64,000 nucleotides of DNA from Tetradesmus obliquus. Its lineage: Eukaryota; Chlorophyta; Chlorophyceae; Sphaeropleales; Scenedesmaceae. Where the stretch lies: the NCBI GenBank assembly GCA_030272155.1, contig CP126197.1, forward strand, positions 1,550,001-1,614,000, written 5' to 3'. The position numbers and the translations under genes are program-made. Position 1 is the first letter of the stretch; every line of letters begins with the position of its first letter. Below the pieces are notes generated by a model. It was given only the letters and a program-made list of their open reading frames with translations, did no database searches and had not been told where the DNA came from. Below are positions 35,796 through 48,252 of this stretch, in pieces.

Positions 35796-37225
35796 CTTTG
35801 CTGAGTGGTGCTGAGAACGCTCGGGAAGGTGAAAGGAGGCACAGGAAGCAAGCTGTGGTTGCAAGAGCAGTTTACAACTCACTGTAACGGCACTGGAAAG
35901 GTGCGGATATTGAGCACTCGCTGCAGGATAAGTTAGCAAGCAACGGGGCATGCATGGTGTCATAACAGGAGGTCTCAAGAGTATGGTCTTTCGGCACGGT
36001 ATATCAGCACTACCGCGCGGTGTAGTGACTTTCCAAGCATGTAATAGGCGTTTAAACACTCCAGGATCTCGCAGCAAGCAGGGTTGCGCTTACTGCGCTC
36101 CAGCCTGGTCAACAGCTGCTGTTGACCTGCAGCCCCTACACACAAGCGAGCACATGCTAAAATTGTGGTGCTGCACGAGTCCCCTGTAAATGTTCGTGGT
36201 TGACCAGATAGGAGCATATTTACCGAGAATGCGTACTTCCGTACGTATACCACCAGCTTTCAGGGCGCCTGCTGCCCACCAGCTTGTAGGAACAGACTGA
36301 CCATGTTTTCACCTGGGTTCTTACCAAATTCTTGTGCCACAGTGTGCTGAGGGTTTGCCAGCTATTGGATATGGACTAACAGCAACAATTGTAACAATTA
36401 TAAAGCTATTTTTGACGTCATCAATTACTCAGGCCCGCCGCAGCACTTGTTGATGCACCCGTGCTTGTGAGGCCAAGTCCCAACATTTATGGCCTGCCTT
36501 TGCACACTTGAACAAACCAACCATCACCTGAAACAGCTAGTACTTGTAGCTGACTAGCAGGCCTGTCTTGGTCAAGATGTTCACCATGCACATGCCGCAT
36601 GAACAGCGGCTGTTCCCGGAACAGTTCGGAACTGTTTGGCAAAGGACCTGCCAGAAGGTCGATGCCTTGCTGCCTTGACGGGCGCATCGTGCTTTGTGTG
36701 TGCTTTTTTCTAGAGTGGTATGCAGGTGTGGCACATACAAGGTGTTTGGTTGAAGAGCGGCGCTGTCACCATGAAATGCGCCCATCATCAGTGATGGACA
36801 CTGGTGACCAGTGTTGCCGCTTTGGGGCCCACTAGTACTGCCACAGGTGTGTCTGGAGTTGCTGCACGCACCAAACATGTATATTCGCTTTGTAACTGTA
36901 CAAAAACACACCAGTAGGTCAAGACCAGCAGAGTTTAGAGGGGAGTGGTGGCTGTTGACAACCCTGGCGCCCCTTGCCCCTTTCGGTGCATGACGCGTCG
37001 AGCGCTGCAGCCCTCGAGTAACTTCAACAAATACCCCCAAGCATATTTAGGGTATGCGTCGGAACTGCCCTTTCAGACTGGGGTCCCGTGGGGCACATGG
37101 GTTCTGGCGTTGGCACGTGATCTGTATTTCGTGAGCGCAAGGTACAGTTTAAGCACGGCTGCATGACGCTTCATAACACCGCATTTAGGGTCTTATAACG
37201 AGCTAGATCAGCCTGCAGCTGCACC
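35796..37225. promoter_or_regulatory. Divergent promoter region between MBF1 and the bHLH gene
   Basis: The two start codons point away from each other across 1.43 kb. The part around 36.36-36.43 kb is A/T-rich with a TATAAAG-like word (36399-36405) and TGACGTCA (36413-36420), the consensus of a bZIP/CRE palindrome. This is suggestive for a pair of regulatory genes but untested. Short frames in the region are not supported. Confidence 0.4.
36413..36420. promoter_or_regulatory. TGACGTCA element (CRE/bZIP palindrome)
   Basis: An exact 8-bp TGACGTCA lies in the A/T-rich middle of the divergent spacer. This is the established binding sequence of CREB/TGA-type bZIP factors. Its use here is inferred. 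Confidence 0.4.
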
Positions 37226-40091
37226 ATGGCGACTGCTGTGGCATCCCCTCTCCACATGTCCATGGAGCGATTCACAGACCATGAGCTCACAGACATGCTG
37301 TCATTCTTTGAGAAAAACGATCACGGCCTGCTGTCTCAGCACGTGGACGCTCCAGATGAGCTGGCGAATGTTCCGTTGTCCAGCACATCTTTGGATGCCT
37401 CGAGCGATGCGCCCCTTAAACACGAGCAATCAGGCACTAATTCGCCTGTGATGACATCCAGCACCACCAACATGGGCGTGCCCTACTGCGGGCTGCTGGG
37501 GACCGGCACACAGCCCCACCACCCAGCCAGGCCCTTTGCTGGGCTGCTGGTGGCTCAAAATGGTGCCGTGCTCGGCGTTGTGCCACACCAGGCAATTGCA
37601 GCGCCTGATTACTCTCTGGGCATGCAGCAGGTGGCAGTGCAGGGTGGAGCGAAAGGTGAGCTTGCTGGCGTGTCCTGTGTCTGACTGCTCCGAGATCCCG
37701 GGCCAGACCATCTAACGAAAGTATCCCATTGTTTCGTATATGCAGACTCGAAGTTCAACATCAGCCACAGCACCATCGAGAAGCAGCGCAGGGACCGCAT
37801 CAACTCGCTCATTGATGAGGTAGGTGCTCGGACTGACGATCTGGGGTCCGACGCCGCACATTGCCTTCACCAGTAGCCTAATGTTATGGACAATATGTTG
37901 ATCTCGTGGGTAGTGCACGGGGCACTTCGACCGGGGTCGCCAACACACAGTCAGCAGCAGCAGTACAACCATGTTGTGTACACAACACAAGCGGGCAAGG
38001 GGCCCCTACCCTGTGGGCACTGCTTCTCAGCAAATGGAACTCGCAAACCATGTGTCTCAATCCGACGATGTATCATCATAACTTGCCCTCTGCTTTGCTG
38101 CTCCTGCCTGCCGCAGCTGCGGGATCTTGTGCCCTCTGCTGGTGCAGTGAGGGGCCCTGACGGGTCGGACATGAAGCGGCCAAAGCACGTGGTGCTGTCT
38201 GACACAATCACTCTGCTCAAGGCGCTCAGGGACAAGGTGGGTTGACTGCTCAGCAGCAGCAGCAGCAGCAGCAGGGTGTGTGTGCACACTGCACATCTGC
38301 ACTTCTGGGGCGTTTCCAGCATTCAATAGCGCTGCTCAAGGGGCTCAGGGACAAGATGAGTGACTGCTCACGCAGCAGAATTAGCAGCAGCAGCAGCAGC
38401 AGCAACAGCATCTATGAGTACCTAGCATAATTGCACTTCTGGTGTGGCACCAGCATGCTATTAGGCTCACGCGAGCAGGATGCAGAGCCGGGCTCACACG
38501 CTGCAAGCACCGCTTTGGTGGTGGCAGCTGGTGCTGCCTGTGCTGCAAACACTGTCGAGCATAAATGCACGCTGCTGAGCCTATTTATGTATGTACGTGT
38601 ACTGCAGAGCGAGCGGGATCAGGAGCAGCTGCACGAGCTCAAGCGCATTGTCAGTGACAAGCCAGCCGCGCCAGCAGCAGCAGCAGCGGCAGCAGCAGCC
38701 AACACAGCACAGCAGGCAGCAGCAGCACCCCAGGAGCTCAGCAGTGCTCAGTCGCTGCTGCAGCGCAGCCTCAGCGGTGCTGCGGGAGCAGCAGCAACCG
38801 AGATGTGCGGCGCTGCAGCTGCTGTCGCTGCTGCTGCTGCTGGTGCATCCGTATGCCCTGAGCTGCCCCAGGTATGATGCCGTGCTGCTCGTACAGCATC
38901 ACCATAAGAACATTGCTGCTGGTATTGCTTGTACAGCATAACAACAGCGACAGATAAATGTGATCAGGGCCCTGCGCTTCTGCTTGCTTTTCTGGGCATG
39001 CCGACATCACAGTCAGTGCTCCTCACTCACACCTCACTGCATCCGCTACTTGCTGCCTGCTGTCTGTAATCCAGGCCCCAGCGCACCTGCCTGCCTCTGT
39101 GGGCGTGCTGTTGAGGAAGCCCTGGCTGCTTCCTGGTCAAGGTCAACTGCAACAACATAACAACTGCATGTTTCACATGGTGTTACCTCTGCAGGCTCCT
39201 GCGCACCTGCCTGCCTCTGTGGGCGTGCTGGTTGAGGAAGGCCCTGGCTGCTTCCTGGTCAAGGTCAACTGCAAGGACAGGCGCGGGCTGCTGGGAGACA
39301 TTGCCAGGGCACTGGGAGGACTGCCCCTGCAGGTGTGTAACGAGTGTTCTGCTATGTGGCAATCCTACTGCTAGCATTAGCAAGATAGATGCGCGCTGCC
39401 GCTGTGAAATCATGCAATGCAAGTGTCGCAAAGTGTCACAGAAAGACATTGCCAGCGCACTGGGAGGGCTGCCGCTGCAGGTGTGTGGCGAGTGTGGCTT
39501 CTAGCAACAGCATCATGAATATGCGCTGCTGCTGTGAAATCGTGCAATGCAAGTGTCACAGAAAGACATCGCCAGCGCACTGGGCGGGCTGCCGCTGCAG
39601 GTGTGTGGCGAGTGTGCTGCTAGCGTTAGCATCACAAGATGCGCTGCTGCTGTGTAACATGCGAACACAATTGTTTCTTGAGGCAACATTGTCACGCACG
39701 CCAGGGACTGCCGCTGCAGGTGTGGGGCAAGTTTGAACTGTATTGCTGCACTGCTGTACTGCTGTACTGCGTGCCACCGCAGATCACGCGCGCAGCCATC
39801 ACCACAAGCCACGGCGGCTGCGTGTACGACGTCTTCGAGATCGCCCTGGAGCCCAACGCCGAAACCGAGGGCATCACAGCACTTGATGTCCAGTTCCAGG
39901 TGCACATGGCCCTGCACAAGTACAGCAGCAGCAGGGCCGGCCGCGCCATCGCGGCTGCTGCCACTGCTGCAGCTGCTGCTGCCGAGGGAAGGGAGAGCCG
40001 CGAGGCGTCTCCTCCATCAGGCACTACAAGCGGGTCAGGTGATGCTGAGGGGGTGTGTTATGATGCAAACAAGCGGCGGCGCTCGGAGTAA
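37226..40091 (+). CDS. bHLH transcription factor with C-terminal ACT-like domain (6 exons)
   Basis: Exons 37226-37655, 37746-37819, 38117-38236, 38608-38871, 39195-39332 and 39783-40091 join in phase to 444 residues. Residues about 150-208 form the bHLH: basic SHSTIEKQRRDRIN, with the His-Glu-Arg residues that specify G-box/E-box binding, helix 1 SLIDELRDLVP, a long loop and helix 2 RPKHVVLSDTITLLKALRDK. After an Ala/Gln-rich linker, residues about 310-395 (CFLVKVNCKDRRGLLGDIAR ... GGCVYDVFEIALEP) fit an ACT-like dimerisation fold, as in plant bHLH proteins. The intron between helix 1's start and LRDL falls inside the bHLH. The tail ends NKRRRSE, a small basic patch. The factor is nuclear and DNA-binding by family; its targets are unknown. 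Confidence 0.9.
38323..38356 (+). repeat. Duplicated 3' edge of bHLH exon 3
   Basis: The end of exon 3 (GCTCAAGGCGCTCAGGGACAAG then GTGGGT) is repeated about 117 bp downstream in the intron as 'gctcaaggggctcagggaca', followed by AGATGAGTGACTGCTC. The donor GT is changed to AT, so this copy cannot act as a GT donor at the same place. Confidence 0.75.
39075..39152 (+). repeat. Duplicated 5' half of bHLH exon 5
   Basis: An acceptor-like CCAG followed by APAHLPASVGVL and the next ~45 bp recurs 120 bp before the intact exon. Two single-base losses (GTGCTGGTTG to GTGCTGTTG, and GGCCC to GCCC) break the frame. Confidence 0.85.
39333..39725 (+). repeat. Three extra copies of the 3' half of bHLH exon 5, 120-bp period
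   Basis: The segment ending 'GGGCTGCCGCTGCAG' plus donor GTGTG(T/G) occurs at the intact exon (ending 39332) and again ending at 39480, 39600 and 39720. The last three are exactly 120 bp apart. The first two copies keep DIASALGGLPLQ. The third keeps only the last ten or so bases. The intron part 'gcgctgc(c/t)gctgtgaaat' is included in the unit. Confidence 0.85.
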
Positions 40092-43008
40092 GGAAGAGTG
40101 AGGGTCCCTGCTGCTGCTTTGGGCGCATTTGTCGGGGCGCTGTTCTGCGGAGTGTCACTGCCATGAGACACTACCAGCGGGTCTGCTGTTGCTGAAGGAG
40201 TGTGCTATGATATGATATCTTGCACACAAGCAGCGGGGCTCCGGGTGACGGTCCTGGTGCTGTTTTTGGGCGTGTTTTGCACAGTGCTGGTGCTGTGCTG
40301 CTGCTGCTATGCAGGCTCTAGATCATGCAGCACTTGATTGGCTGTGAGGGTAGGGTGTTGTTGTTGTGCTGCAGCAGCATGTAGCCCTGGCTCCTTGGTT
40401 TGTCTTGTGACTCATTTGGTGGAGATTTTGGCGGATGTATCGACCAGTGGCTGGCCTTGCTTCCTCTGCCAGAAGTTGTGGCTGTGATCCAACATGGTCT
40501 GCGGTCAGTGCAGTGACTTGAAGGCGAGTCTGCGCAAGGCGGCCAAACAAACAAACACTGTGTGTGTATGTGTATGTGGTAGCAGTTGCGAGTCGGAGTC
40601 CAAGGTTCACGGTTAGTCAGGCATCGGCACAGCAAGCATAGCAAAGGGGGTTTGATGTGGTTTGGCTGCCGCTGTCGGATAGTTGTAAGTAAAGCAGGGT
40701 GCGTCTGGAGGTTGTGTTGATGCGCAGGCGCTGCATGTGAACGCAGCACATTGTGTGGCAATAGGAAGGAAGGCAGCATGTGGGGCATGGTATAGGCGGA
40801 TAGTCGGATCTGATCAGTTCGCCTGGGCTGTCAGTTGTTGGGAGGCAGCACACAAGGAAAGCGCTGCTGGGCTGGCATGTTTGGTGCGCCTCAATTTTGA
40901 TTTGGACCTATCTCAAGCAAAGGGCAGACTGCTGTGCGGTGTGTATGCAGCTGCGTGTGTGCTGATGGTATCAAGTGTTTGTGATAGTACGTGCTGTCCT
41001 GTCTGGGGCCATTTGAATTGGCCCAGGCGTGAAGTGTGTGTGCAGCTGCAATGCAGATGCTGATTCAGCGGCAAGGTGTGTGTTGCAGGGATGCGTGTGT
41101 GTTGCCGCCAGCAGTTGGAGCGCTATGGAGCCCTGTCATGTCAGTGGTACATGTGGGAAATACACACAAAAAAACTACTTATCATATTGTCGTACAATGG
41201 CTCTTGCATGCATGTGATAGTGCTTGCAGTTGGGGTTGCATGCACGCCGCCTGCGTTGGTGCTGTTGAGGCGCAGCAGTTGCATGCATTCCGCATTCCGG
41301 CAGTTGTGTTGTTGACAGCGTTGCTCACAGTGTGCTGTGATGCCTATCTGCTCTTTGCGGAAGGCTTTGGGTTTCTGGCTTGTGCGGACCGCCTGGCGCA
41401 GCTGAGGCTGCCTGCACTGTGTTATGTGTTGGGCCACGCAGTGTTATTATTTTGCATCATGGCCTGGCAGCACCAGCTGCATGCGCTTCGAGTGTTGCCA
41501 GGGGACACTTGCTATGCGCTGTTCACCACACAACAGGCACGCCAAAAGCGTGCTGTTGCTAGAGGGTGCTTTGGGGCATGGCAACGAGGACGGATACTGC
41601 GGCATTTGCCGTTTTTGCGGGAGCGCTTTGACCAAAGGTTGGCGACACAGGTGGGGTGGTGTCAGCATAATGCATGGGAGCATCGGCCTGCATAGGCTAG
41701 GGATAACCACATCGATGCCTGGCATGCAATCCAGCCTGTTTGGTGGATGCGCTGCGGCATGCCTGCCGATTGCCATTGGGTAGATGGTCACTGGTTATAA
41801 ATGGTGTGTATGTTGAGGTTTCCTGACCAGCTGGTGGTGTCACTATGCAGTCTTGCCTGAGGCCCTTCTGTGCACTCGTGCGTCCTGTGTCTGCTGTGTC
41901 TGCTGTGTTGTTGTTTGTCAACTGTGTGTATGTATGAACACTGTTTGTTGTGTACGCCGTGCATGGCTCTGGCGTGGATGTGGATGCCGCATGTGCTGCA
42001 AGGATATCCACTTTTGCGACGCTGGCTGGTGTATGTCATATGTCATTGTGCTGTATTTGGGGGGTGTCGCACATGGCAGCACGGGGAGCATGTGCAGCAT
42101 GACATGCAGTATGACGTCTGCTGCAGCGCTGCACTTTGCACACTGGTGCAGCAGGCACGGAGAGCAACAGCAGCGCTTGCAGCACTTTGTTTCCTGACAT
42201 GTACACATCATTCCTGCAGGTCCCCAGCCCTTGGCATACACACGGAAGCCTCTCGGGTGGTCTTTGGGGTGTCTGCCGGCACTGCTTTGCATTCATTGTG
42301 AGGTTTCTGAAGCAGAACTGTCTGGTGGCCAAGTTCAGATGAAGCTTCAATGTGTTATCTTGCTTGGCGGCCACATGGGTTATGTCTTACGTGTGTGTTT
42401 GGTTGTTGATGTCATCGGTGTGTTGTCTGTAAGTGCTGGAAGAGTATTCCGCTGCTGCACATGCACTGCATGTGTATGTGGCATTTGGGCAAATCACAAT
42501 GTTGACGTTATGTTGTTGGCTTTGGGCTACCAGCGGCAAGCAATCTGTTTTGCAGGAAGCGCAGTCACGCTGCTGCTGTTGGCAGCCCATATCGGTATTC
42601 TGAAGGTGAAGGCGGACTTACTGCTGCTGCAGGCGTGACCCATCTATTTGTTGGCTTGTTGCATGTGTTACGCAGCAGACAACAGGACTCCCAATGCATT
42701 GACTGTCACCAAGGGCTGAGGTGACAGCGCAGGCCAGATGTCCTGAGCTCCATACGCCTGGTTGACAGGCGGCATGCGTGCTGCACATGCGACCAGCTGA
42801 GCAGCAGTACAGCCTTCCCCGCATACGCTTTCTGTGTGTGGGCGATCTGTTGGTTACGTGGCAAGAGACGCAGCGTTTCCGGCGGCCGTTGTTGAGTTTG
42901 CACAGTCCTGTGTGTCGCGCATTGTGCTGGTCTGACACATGTTGACCCTTGGGGAAGGAGAGGATTACTGGTCAACGTCGTTTGCAGCTGCTTGGACGAT
43001 CTGCTTCT

Positions 43009-43036
43009 TCGCTCTAGAAGTCTTCGCTCTAGAAGC
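43009..43036. repeat. 14-bp direct repeat
   Basis: 'cttcgctctagaag' followed at once by an identical copy. Confidence 0.8.
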
Positions 43037-43284
43037 AGTGCAGCAGTGTGCACATGCTTCCGTAGCCTACGGTTTTGGCACGCTGCGTGATTTGAGGCTG
43101 CATGGGCATGTCTTTTGCTTCTCTTTGGCTCGGATGAATGGGCTGCATAGCTGCATAGATCTTCTTGTGTGTCTGCAATTTTGAGAGGCAGACTGCCTCT
43201 CCGCAGCCTTTCACATGCTGCTGCTGACACACATAGTTACCTCCGCTTGCTTCTGGCCCTGCAAACACAGCCAGAGTGTCTGCT

Positions 43285-43338
43285 GCTGCTGCTGCATCTG
43301 TTGCCGCACATCTGTGCGGCAACAGATGCAGCAGCAGC
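43285..43338. repeat. Near-perfect hairpin, 26-bp arms, 2-nt loop
   Basis: The arms GCTGCTGCTGCATCTGTTG.. and the complementary ..CAACAGATGCAGCAGCAGC pair exactly around TC (43311-43312). Confidence 0.85.
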
Positions 43339-46300
43339 TTCAACGCTGCTGTGCATCATGTGTGTGCATCTGATGCAGTCAAGGGCCAGACTAGCTGGAG
43401 TTGGCGCTGCTGTGCTTGCTCGTTCAGTTACACATGGCAGTTGTTGTTCTACATTCTTGCTGGATGATCTAATAGTAATGGCGGCCTTCTTTCAGCTCTG
43501 CTCGCATGACACAGTTACACGTAGTTGTGGGCATTTTGTGCCTGCCCACAGATTGGTTTGCTGACCTGCCGCAGTTGCAGTGCGCTGCGGCCGGCGGTGC
43601 CGGAGGTGTCTCTTTTGTTACGCTATACACCGTGTTGCGTTTGGTTTTTTTGAGGCATACCACATAGGGCCTTGGTTTCCTGTAGCTGCTTTGATGACAT
43701 AGTGGTTGTTGACGTGTCCTGTCGTGCACTCAGCTGCCTTCTTGCTGGATGGTGATGCCTGCATGTGATGTGTTTGCTGTCATGGTACTGTCGCAGCCAA
43801 CATGACACAATCGTTTGGCTAGATCTGGGAGCCTGCTTTTCATATGGCTGCTGTGGCAGCAAAGGATCGCCCTTGTGCACATCACAGTGTCTCCTACAGC
43901 AGTAGTCACTTTGGTGTACGGCTGCGAGTTATGCAGGCAATAACCAGCTTGCAATATGCTTGGCCCGCGTGATACTTTCAGGTGCAGCTTGGCTATCTGG
44001 TGCTCAGCTGTAATGCCTGGGGTCGGGTGGGTTGGGTCTATGACAACAGACGACTGGTGGCAGAGTTCTGGGCAGTAGAGGCCAGGCATTGTCCTGCTAC
44101 ATACAGCCAGGCATTTCTACTGTTTTGAGTTGTGCTGCAAATGCGGCTGGCAGGACAGCATGCAATGCTACATTGTGCTCATACAGCGGTCACTGTGAAG
44201 GCTGTAGCCTTTCCAAATGGTGTGAGTCAGCAGTGTTTGTCCTGTGTGTCCGCAGCAAAAATTGCTGCGAGCGCTGTGGATGCAGGAAGTGGCTGCTGGT
44301 AGACAGCAGCATGACAGGCAGGAGATTGCTGTTCTGCTGCCGATTGTTGCGCACCGTGTGTGTCGGTGTGTGTCTGCAGGGAAGCCAGCAGCAGAAATTT
44401 GCATCTGTGTTGCAGGTGCTTGGGCAGTTTGAAGAAGAGTTGCTACTACCTGCCGTCCTGGTTTATGCAGCCTGGAAGAGAGATTGACGCACTTTGCTAT
44501 TGCGGTACAGGGAGTGAACGCCAGGGCTATGTCGCCTGTGTGTGTTGTTAAAATAGTGACACAGTGACAGTGCAAAAGTGCATGCACCGGCAGCGATCAG
44601 GAGGGTTGTGTCAGGTCAGTGTTACGCCATCATCTGTACTGCAAGCACTTGAATACAAGCAGAACTGTTACAAACTGTCATAGGTGCTGGGTTGCTCAAC
44701 CTGACCTGTTCAGACAGCCCAGCCAAGGGTTTTGCACTGGGGTCTTATGCCCTTTTGCAAGCCCTAGGGTTCAGAGTGAGGGTTCAAGGCCCTGGCTGAC
44801 TAACCCACCATACCGTGGACAGCTAGGGCCGTTCCTCACCTGCCCAACCATTTTTGCGTGCAATTCACACACTTGCTGCTGCTGTTGCCAGCAAGATCTG
44901 CTTACTACGCATGCTGGCCAGGAGAAAGGGAAGGGGTTTTGCGCAGTGCCTGGGGTTTTGGGCAGATGGCGTGCCATGCGTGACTGCTCTGGTGCAGCTT
45001 CAGTTGCAGTGTTGCAGCAGAGTGGTTCAACGACTGTTGCATGGCAGGGACTGCACGAAAGGTTGACTTTGCTGCATGCATGCGGACACCAACAGCCATC
45101 CACGCTGTGACAGTGTTACAGCCGAATTGCATGGTCTGCACAACTTCCTGGAGCCAGCTATTGCAAGGCGGGTGAGAGCCAGGCTTGATGCGGTTGTGCT
45201 TGTTTGCATGTCACATGCCGCATGTTGCCCTTGGCGTGAGCGTATTTGAAAGGAGAACCCGCATCCTGCCTTGGCGTGAGTGCATTTAGAGGGAGGGCAA
45301 GTGCTTGCACACATTGGCCCATGATTCATCACGCTCTGGCTGCAGGCACGAGATGGCGACCCAAACTGCGAGTGGTGTGAAGGTGGGCCGGCGCGTGCTG
45401 CGCGTGGCACATGATTACTGTGTTTGGTGGCCCGGTTGTGGGCCCCCCAAAGCTATGGGTGCGACTTGCATGATGACTTTGCAGCAACACGCGGAGGCAA
45501 TTGATGTGCTTCTGGCATCACGCCAGGGAGACGCTGTCATTGTGTCACCGACCACATGTGGCACATATCCATGCCTGAAGGCGTATGAGACGTTTGTGGC
45601 TGCTAGGCTGTCAGCAGCTGATGAATGAAACATGCTGTGAGTTTGCATGTGGTCGGACTGAGCGAGCTATCATTGTGCGTGTGGAGTAACGCATGTGACT
45701 TACCATACTGAGGCAGCAGATGCCGCATGTGCAAGTAACAAAAGCTGTGCCACATGCCGACAGCTCCAATGCCCTACAGCCTGACCTTCAAATTCAAAAC
45801 ATCCTATTACGCAGCTGCTGTCTACAACAAAACACTGGCTTAAGTAAGATGTTACACGCCAATTTTGCCAGCCCCAAAAACTTTCAGGCTGGCGCCAGCG
45901 GCGGTGGTACTAAGCGGTGAAAGTTACACGCCAGTAACCTCGTCCGTTTGGGGAGTCAATGACAGGCCCATTGGGCAAAGAGAAAACAAAAGCCTGTCCT
46001 TTGTTATCACTGGAAACAGCATTTGTAAACATTGCTCAAACACTCAATCCATAGACCACCAACACGCAGCAGGCATCGGCCAGCAGCTCGAAGCAGGAAT
46101 CCTGCAAGTGCCCCTATCTGTACTGCACACCTCGCAGCTTGCTGTTGCTGCAAGCAAAACTCTGTGAGCAGCGCTCCTAGCCATCCCCTTCAAGGCCACC
46201 AAGTTGGTGGCATGCTTGTGGCCACCTGCCAGCAGTGAATTTCCCGGTCCAGCATGCCAGCAGCCAGCGTCAGATGCCAGCAGCAACGCAGCCTCAAGCA

Positions 46301-46704
46301 ACACAGAACCAAGACAGTCAACACAACCCATGCATACCCAGCTGCCGCATCTTGCTGCACATATGGCGATGCAGCATGGCATGCATGCCTTGCTTAAAAA
46401 GTCATCATCACCACGCAATCACTGCTGTAGAGCAGCAGTGCAGCAGTGATTTCGGAAGCAGTGTGGGGGGGACCTCAAGCCCCATCCCCATCTCCAGCTT
46501 CCCTCACAGCACCAGCCAGCCCTACATTCGCACCAGGATCACCAACTTCAAGTTGCCAACCAAGCCATACTGCACAGCATTGACAGCATCAGCCCGCCGC
46601 GCCACTAGAGCCAGCTGCGCGCCGCCTGTCTGTCTGCCATGCTGGCAGCCGCGCTGCGAAGCAGGCGGAGCTTCTTGACCCGCATGCTGCGCCACAACTA
46701 ACAG

Positions 46705-48213
46705 CTACCGATCTGCCATGCTGGTGGCCGCGCTGCTTAGCAGGCTCAGCTCCTTAGCCCTCAGGCTGCGCTTGAGCGCCTTGAGCTCGTCTTCTTGTTC
46801 CCGTTCCCGCGCCTCCATGCCGCGCAGGCGCTCGCGCAGGCCCTCAATCTCCCCTGTTTGGCGCCGCTCCTTGCGTGCTTCAAGTGCCAGCACGCGCTCC
46901 TTCTCGGCTTGCAGCCTGTGCAGCAAAACATATACAATACAGCCCAACATGAGAGCAATAAGGGTGAATGCTACGTTTGCTGCAGCTCTTCGCGCTTCTC
47001 CGCTTGCATCCAACCTGCATGCCACGATGCAAGCAGAAAGACAGCAACAACTGGGAACAACAACAAGCAAAGCAGGGGAGGCTGGGGTTGGGGTGCCGCT
47101 TCTTGCGCGCTTCAAGGAGGGCCAGCAAGCGCTCCTTTTCCGCCTGCAGCCTGTGCACAAAATTACGAGGTCGCAACAAGTACCAATGTCCAAAATGCCA
47201 CGTCAGTCACGTGCATATACAGAACAGCCCAACGTGAAGGTGATAGGTGTGGATGGGGTACCCCATCCCCCGGCGGCGCTGCCCCCACCTGGGCTACCCC
47301 CACCCCCAGCCACGCACCTGCGCAGCTCCTTGCTGTATACGTCTGCAAGCTCCACCTCTGCAGCCACCGGCAGCGCCATGCACCAGCCAAACACCAGCTG
47401 GCATGCCTTACCCACCCCCAGCCACGCACCTGCGCAGCTCCTTGCTGTATGCGTCTGCGCGCTCCACCGCTGCCACCACCCGGCAGTGCTATGCAACAGT
47501 GCTATGCAACTCCCAATCACCAACGTGATGCACACTGCGCATGTCTATCACGCGCACCTGCGCAGCTCCTTGCTGTATGCGTCTGCGCGCTCCACCTCTG
47601 CTGCCAGCTGGCCCTGCAGCCCCAGCGCTAAGCAACACACTCCCAAATCAACTCTTATGCACACTGCATGTGTCCACCTTGCGCACCTGCGCAGCTCCTT
47701 GATGTATGCGTCTGCCCGCTCCACCTCTGCTGCCAGCTGGCCCTGCAGCCCCAGCGCTAAGCAACACTCCTAATGCACATGAATGCACATTGCATGTGGC
47801 CACCCCACGCACCTGCGCAGCTCCTTGCTGTATGCATCTGCGCGCTCCACCTCTGCCGCCAGCTGGCCCTGCAGCCCCAGCGCTAAGCAACATACTCCTA
47901 ATCAGCATGTATGCACTCTGCATGTGTCTATCACGTGCACCTGCGCAGCTCCTTGCTGTATGCGTCTGCGCGCTCCACCTCTGCCGCCAGCTGGCCCTGC
48001 AGCCCCAGCGCTAAGCAACACACTCCCAAACAACTCGTATGCATACTGCATGTGTCCACCAGGCTCACCTGCGCAGCTCCTTGCTGTATGCGTCTGCGCG
48101 CTCCACCTCTGCCGCCAGCTGGCCCTGCAGCCCCAGCGCTGTCGCCTCCAGCTCCTTGATGCAGCCGTCAGCGGCTTTCACGTGGCTGGCCAGCGCCTTG
48201 GCCGAGGACTCCT

Positions 48214-48252
<39 letters not shown>

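Larger units (their letters stand above)
40092..46704. other. G/T-rich spacer between two convergent genes, no supported gene
   Basis: The + strand is G/T-rich up to about 45.7 kb and then turns C/A-rich. Frames such as 41036-41695 and 41870-42301 are Cys/Trp/Leu-rich, lack domains and lack the codon use of the real exons, so I do not call them. The strand bias is opposite to that of 4.1-12.5 kb. Local elements are a 26-bp-arm hairpin at 43285-43338 and a small direct repeat at 43009-43036. The 3' UTRs of both flanking genes fall at the two ends. Confidence 0.4.

Noticed and set aside
41036..41695. 219-codon open frame on the + strand
   Set aside because: It is Cys/Trp/Leu-rich with no recognised motif, no splice partners and unlike the Ala/Gln/Leu use of the real exons. 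It is likely a product of G/T-rich sequence.
41870..42301. 143-codon open frame resembling a membrane protein
   Set aside because: The Leu/Cys runs come from TGTCTGCTGTG repeats. No family similarity.
44619..45628. Frames at 44619-45110 and 45305-45628 as possible exons of one gene
   Set aside because: No phase-compatible donor/acceptor pair and no domain. The translations do not resemble a known family.
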